Source of the DNA: Erpobdella octoculata
Taxonomy: Eukaryota; Annelida; Clitellata; Hirudinida; Erpobdellidae
Length of the DNA stretch: 64,000 bases
NCBI GenBank assembly: GCA_963978895.1
Contig: OZ022242.1
Span: 7,645,851-7,709,850 of the forward strand
Direction: 5' to 3'
Below, piece after piece: positions 24,002 to 50,020 of this stretch. The notes beneath the pieces were generated by a model. That model was given only the letters and a program-made list of their open reading frames with translations. It was not told where the DNA came from and made no database searches. The position numbers were made by a program, and so were the translations under genes. Positions within the stretch are counted from its first letter, which is position 1. Each line of letters opens with the position of its first letter.

Positions 24002-26671
24002 ATCGAATTGAAATGTGGCAAATTAATTTGCTTTGCAGATTTGACATTCCATTGAAATTTCAAATTGATTGGTCCAAATTTGAATGAATTATGAAATAAA
24101 ATCAACATAAAATTTAGTTATTTTTAAAAAAGTAAAAGTTTCATGTAGAAATCATCTTTTAATTTATTTAAAAATTAATAATAAAAAAACAAGTTTTTTT
24201 CTCTATTGATTCGAAAGCATATTTTATTTTCAATCCCCGCGTTTTTTTATATATCAAGTATACGCAACATCAAGTAGGTATTTAGAAAAATGTGATTAAG
24301 GTGTTTTATGGATTTGTTTATTATCAACAAATATTATGCAAACAATCATTAGCTACTTAATTGTCCTGTTTTAAAAGATTTTCAAAAACAAAGTTTTTAC
24401 GGTTTATAAAGTTATTTTTTTTTAAATGGTTTTTCATAAAATTAATTTGTATTTGTAAATTATACATACATTTGTTTTACAGAATGATGTTGACATTTTG
24501 CACAAATTGTCTACTCTATTGCTATTTATATATCAAAAGTTCAAACATTTTCCACACTGGACATTTTATGTGCCATCAGTAAATGGTTTGTTATATTAAA
24601 ATTATTCAGATAAAATAACGTTTTTTATCATTTTTGTTGTTTATGTTTATGTGTTTTTTTTAATTTGTTTCATGTTTCTCACATATTCAATATTCAACCC
24701 AAATGTCAGGTGTGGTTGATATTGGAAAATTAGATCACTAAATTAATTCAACGGTTATCATAACATAACAAACAAATTAATATCTTAAACCCACAATTTT
24801 AATTTGTTTTAGAAGACAGCTAATATTTTTTTCAGTTTTAGCCGAGCACATTGAGCCATTTGACAAGTCGGTAGAGATTAATTACGAGTTTAATTATATG
24901 TAAACTCTTTTTCAATAAAAAGAAAATAATATTTGTTCTTAGCTGGTCAGTTAGAGAAAGAAAATTTATCGAATTACTTCGTTCCGTAGCTTACCTAACA
25001 CCTGATTCGTTTAAAATCTTTAACCCGTTTTTCCTCGTTAGTAAATTGTGAATTTAACTTTAAGTTCATTATTATCGTCCTCATTATCATTGTTTGTGGT
25101 GAACGGTGTTATGATTATTGTCATAATTATTAATTTGATATAAAAAATAATTTCAAGTTCATGTTTATGTGATACATATTGTTACAATATTAGATCATAG
25201 AAATGTATTAGAAATGAATTTAGTTTGTTGGATATCAAAATTCTTACCTTGTTTAAAACAATTAAAACGGTTTCACGACGTCTTTCTTTCTCCATTTTGC
25301 ATTCTACACGTTCTGCTACGACCTTGGACGATTTGCCCATATACAATTTCCACCCTAGATAGTTTGCCTCATAGTCAGTTAAACAACAGATTACCAATTG
25401 GGCTTTTCAAAAATGATTTGTTTATAATGAGTTTTTGTAAGTTTAATTTAAGTTGATTTTCAGACAAGAGAGCTTGTTTTCAAGCAAGCCGTGAATTTTT
25501 TGACAAACCTGAACGAAGTATTAAGCAGCAGGACCCGATTGGATTCACTTACCAGAAGATTCTACAAAGCAACTTATTCAGTTAAATATCAAGAAAATAC
25601 TCTTTTCTCAACGTTAGCCATAAAACTGTTGTTATAGTAGTTTATATTATCTTTGATAAAAATTATTCAAAACCAGTTCTTACAAGCCATGTGCAAAAAA
25701 GTAACTTACTTTTACTTTGAATCATCACGTTATCTTACAAAAAGTACTCCTTTCGCTCAAGGTGGCAAAAACAGAATTAAATTGCAAAAATTGTAAACAA
25801 AAATTTACAAATAACAATTTGTTTAATTATCTACTTAACAAGCTGAGTGTCTTGAGGAGGTAACTTCTTTCACTAACCTTAGAAACTAATTAATTACCTA
25901 CAATTTGGATCTGCTCAGGAATGAATCAACAATTTTCTTAATATCTTCAAATGTTAGTCGAAAAACTTTAAAACACTAAAAAACGCCGTTGGACAAATCG
26001 TCATAACACTTTCCAAAGCTTTTCACCAATTTATTGCTTACTGATTGAATGTTTGCAGGCATCCGCGAAATGTGCATAGTTTAATTTACTTTAGGACAAA
26101 GATAAATTTTTTGATTTGGTAGCCTTTAAATTATTTTAAATACATTTTGTACCAAAATAACAAACTCATAAAAAGACCGAGAGTCTGGTCCATTGACAAA
26201 AAATTGCTTAACAATTGACTGTTTCAGTTAAAAACTAAACAGATTGTGTTAAAATTTTATTTAAATAACAGTGTTTGTATTGACAGCAGTTTTTTTCTAT
26301 TCAAGAGAAAGCATCGGCACAGATACAACAGCATGCTACACAATTAGCACAGATAGAACAGCAAGCCACACAATCAGCCCTGATACAACAGCATGCTACA
26401 CAATTAGCACAGATAGAACAGCGAGCCACACAATCAGCCCTGATACAACAGCAGGACAGGCCATCTGCTCATTCAAAGCAAAGCCCATTTTCAACCCCGG
26501 AATACTTTTGTCCGCCTAAGATTTCTAGAACATCATTTCCCATAACTTACCGGCTAGACAAAACCGGACCGACTTTCAAAGAAACGCAGCCATCAACTTC
26601 AACTACGAAACCAGAATCTTAACAACATGAACCCCTTCTCTCCTCTGGCCTGCTGTCATCATTATATTCCG

Positions 26672-26732
26672 TTTTTTTATGAATGGTGTAGCATTGCATA
26701 AAGGACACACACACAGACATTTATAATAAGTA
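26672..26732 (-). mobile_element. Helitron 5' terminal scrap
   Basis: The plus strand has gaatggtgtagcattgcataaaggac, then a CA-rich stretch: the complement of the family B 5' block. It is truncated and joined to a different Helitron end at 26733. Confidence 0.5.
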
Positions 26733-27000
26733 CTAGTGGTTGTGCTCGTGGTGAATTCGATTTAGAATAATTTCGAAGTTAGAATAATTTCGAAGTTAGA
26801 ATAATTTCGAAGTTAGAATAATTTTGAAGTTGGAATATTTTCGATAGAGTGAATCTTTTCAGATACAAAGATAAGTGTTATTTTTATTCTTACAGTTAAT
26901 GGAACGCTTGTTTTTAAGAATAAAACTAACTTTGCTTAAACACGTTTTGTAAAAGGCTTGTGGGCGATAAGCTTGGTATTATCGGTCACAAATTATATTA
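26733..27000 (-). mobile_element. Helitron-like 3' end with internal 18-bp tandem repeats
   Basis: The plus-strand edge CTAGTGGTTGTGCTCGTGG is compatible with a Helitron 3' terminus on the minus strand. It is followed by four 18-bp units (gaagttagaataatttc) at about 26764-26840. The other end is not identified. Confidence 0.4.
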
Positions 27001-27031
27001 GTGTAGGTTATTTCCAATTAAAGTTCTTAAT

Positions 27032-27480
27032 TATGCCTCCTAAAGCTAAAAAAGAAATTTCTTAGAAAACCCATCTCCTGCTGAGATGCTTGGTCTTTGG
27101 CTTTGTGAATGCTGTTCAAAATCGAATGAGGACAGTTTGAAGATCCTGGTAGAAATAAAAAAAAATTACAACCAACAAATAATGAGCTTAGAGAAACTGC
27201 TCGTGAAATAAGAGAGATGAAGCACATTTAAAAAAAAATGAGAACACGGCATTAGCAATAGAAAAGCAGGCTATTGAAATTAAAGAATTAATTTTGAAAA
27301 TTGATAATCTCACGAGCAGCACAACGAAAAGTTTAGATGAAAACAAAAGGACCACAAAGGAGTGGTCTAGTTTGTTTAAAGAAAATGTTGAAGGTTTGGT
27401 TTCAAGTGGATCGGCACAGAAATCTTTGATGGAGTCCTGGGCAGGAGTTGTGGGGAAAGTGGTTAAGAAAAAGTTTTTTG
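27032..27480 (+). pseudogene. LINE ORF1 fragment
   Basis: It starts MPPKAKKEIS then a stop; other frames give SPAEMLGLWLCECCSKS, EKQAIEIKELILKIDNL and KSLMESWAGVVGKVVKK, the style of LINE ORF1 N-termini with a coiled coil. Its end coincides with the left boundary of duplication unit 2 at about 27467. Confidence 0.6.
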
Positions 27481-28898
27481 TTATTGCTTGTACGATATTG
27501 GTATCAAAATATCATTACAACATAGCGATTGTTTAAATTCTTTTTGCATAATATCGCAGATGTATTGCTAGTAGTTCTTGCACATCTCAACTGCCTGGCT
27601 TGGGGTTACAAAAACAAGAACGGGAAACCATAGAATGGTGTTATATATTTATTATTGATTCTGAAAATGAATTTCTTGAGTCGTGATCATCATTTGCGTT
27701 TCTGTACTAATGTTTTCTGAACTAATAAAAAACATCAATAAACAACTTTTTATTAAGCATAGTTATATTGGATGACAATACATGATTCAATTAAAAAAAC
27801 TTAATTTGAACATCTTTTGTATTTCTTAATCGAGTGTATTTAAAATTAAAATTTGTGTTGAAAAACTTGATTTTTCTTTACTTGTTTAAATGTCATGTCA
27901 TTATAAAACAAATAAAAACACGTAGATTTTAAGAAATCTAGAAATTAAATTGAATACGGTTAAAACAGCATTAATTTGTTTTTTTTTAATAAAATTGCGA
28001 TAATTGGGCCGCAAACTTACCAGAATGTTGTTAACCACTGACACATTTTTAAGATGTTTCAATATAAATCATTTTAGTCCGGTCTGATTGGAAACATAGT
28101 TTGGCGTGAAGTTAAAAATCGTTAGAGTTTGCATTTAAATATAAACCATGTCTAATTATAATGGTTGCGACTTCCTATGACTTGCTAATGACATATTTTA
28201 CTTTTTGCTTTTCAGTGGCTGAGTCTGTTTATCAGAAAAATGTTGTCTTAAAATTCTTCAATAAAGGATTAGTTATCTTAGAGATAAGTGGCTGTGAAAC
28301 ACAAGACAACAAAATTTATAGATTTATTTTATATTTTTTTCAAATCATGCTAATGTTATTGAGATAAATTAGTTTTTTTTAAACATCGTCACTTGCATGA
28401 AAAACTGAACCAAATAAACAATTTTGAAATGTAAACAGCTTTTATAAGAACCGGACCAAACTCAACAGACATTTATAAACACCACAAATTAACAATTCTT
28501 TTAAAGAATTTCTACTAATTTTGTCGCCAATAATTGTTAAAAAATTAGAACAAACAGTTACCAGCAATGAGCACGAGGTACTTTTGATTTATATTTTTTT
28601 AGTGTTTCAATAGAGACCTGTGGTTTTGATTTAAACGGCAACAAATAAAAAAAATAAAAAAGCTAAAAAACTGGTAGATTCTGGATCAAAAAATATTTAT
28701 GTAATTTGTTTGATTCCTCAATTTTTTAACTAAATCAATTTTTGAGGAGTTGAAAAACTGTAAACAGTACCGAGGTAGCTTGCAGAATGCTTAATTTAAA
28801 TCAAGTTTTTTTTTTAAAAACTAGGACAATTTGGGTAAAATGTGTAATAATTTATAATTAATCCAATAATTTCTAAAAACGTGTTTAAAACGTTATAG

Positions 28899-42865
<13,967 letters not shown>

Positions 42866-43004
42866 ACATAGTTTTCCATAACTTACTGGCTACGTAAAAC
42901 CGGGCTGACTTTCAAAGAATCTTAACATCAGGAAGAACATTTCTCTTCTGGTCAGCTGTCAATTTTATATTAAGTTTTTTTTGTTATTAAGGTCATCTTT
43001 AAAA

Positions 43005-43330
43005 ACTAAATTGCTGAATTACTAGCGTTGCGAGTACTTCTTTAAAAACAAAAGGTTTGACTTCTCTAAGAGTGCGAAGGGATACGTAGCACCCGGCAAA
43101 AGTTCTGTTTATGTGAGTCATCATAGACAGGAATGGCTCAAAGTAAACCCCGAGATTCATGACGGTCACTGAAGGGTGGATGGCACTTTCAGCAAAGAAC
43201 AAAGGAAGTGTCGGCACCAATCGTAGCCCATGGTGAAATCCGAGCCACAATGCTTCCGTCTTATCAGAGTTCAGCGACAGCTGATTTGATGCCGACCAGT
43301 CCGCCAGTTGTAGAAAGCAGTTTTCAAAAT
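43005..43330 (-). pseudogene. LINE reverse-transcriptase fragment
   Basis: The minus strand reads FLQLADWSASNQLSLNSDKT, EALWLGFHHG, VTVMNLGVYFEPFLSMMTHI and VSLRTLREVKPF, the region just after the catalytic box of CR1/L2 polymerases. Isolated and truncated on both sides. Confidence 0.8.
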
Positions 43331-43449
43331 TTTATACAATTTTATGACGGGAAGTTTGTTAATATTCACTTTCACTGTTTTCGAGTTAATCAAACATGTA
43401 AAACTGGTGATGAAGTTAATATGCGGGATTTAAAAAAATGTATTTAAAA

Positions 43450-44800
43450 AAACAGATTTTCAATAAATGAAAAATCCGCGAATCCTGAAATATACGGGAT
43501 TTGTGAAAAAAACATATTTTTACGATTTACTTGTTTTAATTTTTTTAATTTTAAAATGTTCATAAAACTTTAATTTGATTTACAAATAAAAATTTTAATC
43601 AGAAAACTGAAACATAAATATTTATTAACAACGTTTTATTTTATTAGATTTTCCAAATCATCCAAACGAATCTGATTAAAGCAACACCAAATAAAATCAA
43701 AAAGAAATGTTGTCATTAAAAATACATTCTTAAAAATTATATAAATGATTTTATTTTTACATCATTACAACATATTACGTTAATTGTTTTAGATTGTTTT
43801 CTGTGATGAAGTTAAATAACTGCAATAAAATGAGAAATTCAAATCTAAAAGAACGAAATTATTAAATTTCAGTAAAATTTAATTTGACAAAATTTAAACA
43901 AATTAAATAATAAAAATAAATAAAACCTTTACAAATTACAAGTTTTGTGTAGACAAATGAACCATCAGTCTTCAGTTTGTATGAGACTTAATAATAAAAA
44001 CTTTGTTTTTTTCTATATTGATTCACAAATTTTATAAATTTTTAATAATTTCAGACTTTCTATATTAAGTATTTAGAAAATTGTGGTTAATGTTTTTATA
44101 TTTTATTATCAAAAATTATTATCATAAAAAATAATTTGCAAAACGTTAGAAGCTGCCGAATTTCAAAATATATGGGATTTGTGGAAAAAAAACAAAATTG
44201 TTAATGGTTTCCTTGTTTTGGTTTGTTTTTCAAAGTTATTTTTAATTTTTAAGAAAAAATTTTTTATTTTGTTTAACAGCGAAAATAAAATTTGAACAAA
44301 CTGTAGTAACGACTTTCATCTGTTTATAATTGTTCGGAACTTCTCTGTCGTTTTTTTGCAAATTGATATTTGATATATATTACACTGCGTAAAAGTTTAA
44401 ATATAGGTAATTCTTATGAAATGCGGTTTTAATCCATGCCGCAAAAATGCCCAATCTGTAAAAAAACAGGCTGATTGCCCTGGGGCATTTTAGAACCGTT
44501 GTGCACAAACAATTTTGTGACACCAGCATGAATGGTTTAACTATTGCTGCTACTGTGTTGAAAAAGTAAACAAAAACAACCCAACGGTTTTTCATAAATC
44601 TTTTAGTATTTTGTAATTTGTCATTTTCAAATTTTTTTGAGTATAATAGAATTAGAAGTTTTTGGCAAAAATTAAATCCACTAAATTTCAGTTAGATTGT
44701 ATGACGAGGATTTTGTATTTTTAAGCGTCGAGGGGACCGAACGCACGGTTTAAGCAAACATGGTAAAGTTATTAAAAAATTAACAATTTAGTTTTCATGT
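43450..44800. other. AT-rich spacer between gene 2 and the next paralogous fragment
   Basis: No gene or repeat family recognised. Homology to the introns of gene 3 (about 51290) starts near 44810. Confidence 0.5.
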
Positions 44801-44974
44801 TAGTCTGAAATCGTTCCAAGTTGTTTACTTTAGCCTGGCATTTACCGGAACTGTCTTGGTTACCCCGTTGTTTAAATCTGTGTTAATAAAAGAAAATACC
44901 TAAGAGAAGTAATCCCAAGATATACGAAGTTTTTGGCCGCGATCCGAGTACATCCCTTGATGAGATGTTAGAGC

Positions 44975-45308
44975 CATAGACTTATACTATATATCTAGAC
45001 ATGCAATGCATGCAAATTGCGCGATGCAAGTTAAGATGGCCTTTTGACCAGGGGCAAGGCTGGGTATGAAAAATATATCCTGATTCAATTGAACAATCCA
45101 CTTTTTTCAATAAAATATTTAAAACAGATTTTTTGAGTAATTTTAAAGTAAACAAATTCTAAAGATTGCTGTGCTTGTGGTATAAACCTAAAACACCGTT
45201 GATCACGTGATACAAGGGGCATAAAATTTTGCTTTGATTTGTCCTCGCTACTTAATATAGGCACATACGGGGCATTGCGTGTCTAGGTATATATAGTGTA
45301 AGTCTATG
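44975..45308. mobile_element. 334-bp MITE, hAT-type, perfect 8-bp target duplication
   Basis: Ends are about 36-bp inverted repeats with few mismatches (catagacttatactatatat on the left; the complement of the right end is catagacttacactatatat). The 8-bp direct repeat gttagagc flanks it (44967-44974, 45309-45316). The equivalent introns at about 19170, 31950 and 51408 have an uninterrupted site. An 8-bp duplication suggests the hAT superfamily. No coding. Confidence 0.85.
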
Positions 45309-45408
45309 GTTAGAGCTATTAAAAGATTTTATTAAAAACATTTTTAACTCTGAAACAATGATTTAGCAAAGTTTCACTAAGACTTTAACTTATTTTTAAA
45401 TTTAGCAG

Positions 45409-46235
45409 CGAAACTATTGCCACCGAGAATAACTCCTCATTCTGTTCCAGGTAGCACAAGAACAATTTATAGAAATTAAAAATAATTCTGAAACAAACTT
45501 TATAGTTTTTTTTTTAATTTTTCTACTTTACCTATCGCTTGCATTTCTGTAAGAAAAATTAAACTTATAGTTGACAGTAAAACAGTGTGACAGCCATTGA
45601 ACTTTTTGCTTGCACTTACTTTTGCGCGATGGCTGGTAATTTCAATTTAAAATAAATCAGGTATACTGGCGAAACTTGTAATTCTTCACCAGGCTTACAG
45701 CCACGAAAAAAACTGTGTTTGACTCAACCACTGCCAACACAACAGTCGGAAACACAGTCGTTGAGGCAGAGGCGACATATGAAGCAGTTGCCAGAACTAC
45801 AACTGTCGACAACGCTCTATAACAGGTTATCAAAGCTTAAATTTTGCTTCGCTTGTTGCGGTCCAATACCAGAGCTAGATATAGAAAAAAACAAAAATAT
45901 ACAGACCTAATGATGATACACGTCAGAAAATGCTGTATTACATATTATACTACTAAGTTGTTATAAAAATAGCAAAAAAAATTCATTTTTGAAATCAGTT
46001 TACAAAACAGAATAAGAATGCCAAATTTCCTTAAGATTGGTGGAATGGTTTCAACGTTATATTGAATTACACACAGATTTAGCTGATTATGCATTTGAAT
46101 TTTAACTGAATATCGGTGTTTTTAATAAATGTTTATTTACTACATGTTAGCAATGCCAACATAGATTTATTCCAGAGCTATTTGAAGCAGGAGATGTATG
46201 ACCTTTTTCCATTGAGTGAAAGACCAAATTTTCAT
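45409..46235 (+). pseudogene. Three-exon fragment of the novel gene family
   Basis: Exons 45409-45450 (PKLLPPRITPHSVP), 45693-45825 (linker: TQPLPTQQSETQSL, RRHMKQLPELQL) and 46151-46235 (NIDLFQSYLKQEMYDLFP) correspond in order, length (42, 133, 85 nt) and phase to exons 9-11 of gene 3. The frames are open. No upstream or downstream module exons accompany them. At 46290-46335 a stretch resembles the end of a terminal exon (catcaatctactgatatctt), so this looks like the remains of a gene deleted on both sides. Alternatively the exons belong to an unrecognised longer transcript. Confidence 0.55.
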
Positions 46236-46458
46236 GTGAGTTAGTTTTGCATCAATGCATTAAAATTTGTGATTTGTGAATTTTGAACCTTCATCTTTAA
46301 AACATCAATCTACTGATATCTTATAATTAATAAATAACTTTTTAAAGAACCTGAGCTGCTAAAATCATTTTGTTTAATTTGGTTAGATACACGTGACTTT
46401 CTATCCTATGTTGAGAACACACAAAAACAATACTGGTACCTTCAGAGGAAATGCCGCC

Positions 46459-46482
46459 ATGTCAACAACTGAAGCAGTCCAG
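46459..46482 (+). CDS. Gene 3 exon 1 (MSTTEAVQ)
   Basis: An ATG in strong context (gaaatgccgccatgt), eight codons, then a GTAACA donor in phase 0. The same eight-codon layout is at 56706-56729 (MLTFEANQ), and a reverse-strand relic is near 58439. Upstream sequence (acacaaaaacaatac) is also conserved, so it is probably 5' untranslated region or promoter. Confidence 0.55.
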
Positions 46483-47775
46483 GTAACATTTTTAAAAATT
46501 TTCTAAAATACAAAATTTAAATGTACGCGTATAATATTTTAATATAAACATTTAGCATTGTTATTGTTTGCCTCATAGTACTATAGAGATTAATTATTAT
46601 CACAATCATTTTATTTTCTTATATTTATAAATAATGTCTAATGAAATTCATAATCAGCGTATTTATTTTTAAGTTTTATTTTGAATAAAAAATTAAAACC
46701 AATTTAGAGTTTAAATTGAACATTATTTGTATTTTTTGTCAGAGTTTCCAAAGCAAAACAAATGATCTGATAGGGAAATGTAGAAAACAAACTAATTGAA
46801 ATAACATTTAAATGTTGTTATTGCAAATTTTTTAGACATGTTTTAATAAATTCTTGTTACAATATTAATTAATTTTTCAAAAAATACGTTTTTTTTTAAA
46901 TATGTAAAATTGATGTTAAAGTTTGAATTTTAATGACATGAAACATTTGGCTTAAATACTTACTTTGTTTTTTACTGTTTACTTGTTATATATTTATCAT
47001 TGTTAAACAAACATGTTGTTTATATGTTAAAAAAATACCACAACCCAAGCGCCAAATGACACTATACATTCAAAAAAAACCAATTGTTAGCTGAGCAAAC
47101 CTTCACACAGCATTGACATGAGATGCATTTTTTAGCTAACCTAATATTATTAGGATAATTTAGTCTTTTTGTTTACAAACGTCGTCACTTATTTTAATAA
47201 TTAAACCAAATAAACGTTTTCAATTTATTTACAAATAAAATCATCAAAACAAAAACAGTTTAAGTAATTTTAGAAAATTGTAATAAATGAATAAATCTGA
47301 AAACATTTTATAATCTCAAAAAACAATCGAAGACTTTACGATTTTTTTATATTTTCGTCGTAAATAATTGTGGCAAACTTAGAATGTACATTTATTAACA
47401 ATGGCTTCAGGGTTATTTCTATTTATCTTTTAAAAACTTTTTAGTACAAAATTTAATTGGTTTTAATCAGCATTATAGTGTCGTTAAACGATATCAAACT
47501 CCTTGCGGATAAATTAGTTGACTACTAAAAACAACGATTGAGTCAAACAACATTTTAATTGCCATTTGTTTTAATACAAAAACATCCAATTTATCTGTTA
47601 GATTCTTCAGTTTGCGACAAAAAACATATATCTAAAAAAATTGAAATACATTTTGACCATCTTCAAAATTCTAACCAGTGACCGCAGTTTAACATTGAGC
47701 ACTTTGCAGAGAGGCTAAAACTCAATATAGATGCTAGAAAAGGAACATAAAATAAAAATGGCAAAGTGTATAATT

Positions 47776-47812
<37 letters not shown>

Positions 47813-49955
47813 AGTTTATAGTCCTTTACACCAAGTGTTTTAAGACTAAAACGGCTGTGTCAGAAGCACCTAAGTACTACCAGTCGTGGATCATAATTTG
47901 ATCCTTTAACTTTTCCCTCCTCCTTTCTCCAGGCTTGGGACTGGCTTGCAAAAGCAAGGCGGAGTTTGTATAATTTATAATGAAAACACAGTTTTATTTA
48001 AATTGTTTACAACATTTTAGCGGTGTTGATTTATTCCAAAGTCCATTAAAGACAAAAATATACGATTTACTTCCATGCTGCTTGAGACCAAGCTTCGACG
48101 TATGTAAACTTTAATGTTTTGTTAATTTAAAAATTGTAATCTTCTTGAATATGTAACAAACAACGATTTATAAATCATAACTAAATTTTTTCTATGTATG
48201 AGTTATTTTTAAGTTTAATAATTTAATTTTTCATTTCATTTCATTTTGACGATCTTTTAATGTAGTGATAGTCGGATGACTTCTAGGTTGGCGGTGCAAT
48301 GAATTAATAATTGTTGCTTTTTTTTAAAAAAAGCTTGGTTAAATCTGACAATAATGGTTTGTTTTACAGGATGATTATGCCATATTGGCCAGTGTAGAAG
48401 AAATCATGAAATTTCTTATCGCTGAATCCAAAAATAAATTTGCTCAGTGGCTTTTGTGGTTTCCAGAGCAAGAAGGTAAATTATTTTTGAAAAAAACTAG
48501 ATTAAATGATGCTTTTGTTTTTACTTAATCAAAGTAAAGTTAGAAAATGTTAGCTTTGGTTTTTTTCTTTAAACAATAAAGCAAGCTACAGTACGTCAAA
48601 ATAAGGTATTTCAAATCCAGGCCTTTTTCGAACCCCGGGATGACCGGATTGAAACTTTTGGAATTGCGGTCGGATTTTGTTACTAGAACTAAAAAACACG
48701 ATTTGACGTAATATATAGAACACAGTCGCTAGATGGCAGCCTTCTAGCTTTTTTGATTACCAACATGAAATAGCTATCATTTGCTGGGCGTTTAAAAAAG
48801 ATAAGAAAAGAGAGAAAGACTAAGATAAGGTGCACGCGCGTGCAATTACATTTTGGTTTAAATATTGGTTTTATTCTTTTTTTTTGTATATTTTTTTAGT
48901 AATCGAATTACAAAATTATGAAGGATTTTTAAAAAATGAAGTTTTTATGAATTTCTTTAAACTTATTTTATTAACCTGTTTGCTTGCTTGCTTGCTTGCG
49001 TGCTTACCTGCTTGTCTGCTTGTTTGCATGGGCCATACGTTGGCACCCTTTAACACTTACAAAAACATACTTCACATTATCCAATCAAGGTAAGCTCTTG
49101 TGGGCTAATTTATTATGGAACACTGATACAAAATTACTAAATAATTGAATTAATTTTAAATCTGAGTAAAATATACCTATGTAGTTTTTATTTGCGTTTT
49201 TCAATAAATTATAATAATAACAAAAAAACCATAAAAGCTTTGTTTTTGTTACAAATATTTAGATTTTTGTAATTCAGCAACTTCTATTTTTTGCAAATCA
49301 TTTTTTTATTACACGCTTTTTTAACTCGACTTCTCTGTTTCTCTGTGGTCAAAATTTTTAATTGATTTTTTACCAACTTTGAAAGTACTTGGATTTTTTA
49401 AACTTTTAGCATAGACCTCAGTCACTTACGAAAATAATATTCAATCATTTCCAAAGCGATGTAATCACTATTTATAAATAATTTCAATTTTTACTTTGTA
49501 ACAAGTTTGAAAAAACTCAATTATAAAGTTGAAATTATTTTAATTAATAACTTATTCAATATTTCAGTTTTTGAAGAATTCATTACGCCAGTAGACAAGT
49601 TAGTAAAATTTTTAAATAGTCGATTAATTAAATAAGTTCACCTCAAAAACAGCCTTACAATTTTAGCTGGTCTGTGGAAGAATTAGCCTTTACGAAAATG
49701 CTGTGGTTTATTGCAAGCCAAACACCTGATCCTTTTAAAACTCACAGCCAGTATTTTCTTGTTAGTAAAAAAACGTTAATATTCTATAACAGAATATCAT
49801 TTTTTGATTATTTGTATGGCTGTGATGATGACTGCGGATTACAGTTGCGGTTATAAATTTTTAACAAATCAATTGATTGAACATTTGATATCATTATAAT
49901 CATAATCATCATAAATATCGTTTGCATCGTCGTTGAAGTATGCATTATCATCAAT

Positions 49956-50020
<65 letters not shown>

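Noticed and set aside
26764..26840. CRISPR-like regular repeat (18-bp units)
   Set aside because: The units are directly adjacent without spacers, in a eukaryotic transposon context.
48825..49030. ORF with a leucine/cysteine/alanine repeat (LACLLACLPACL)
   Set aside because: It comes from a (CTTG)n microsatellite inside a gene 3 intron.
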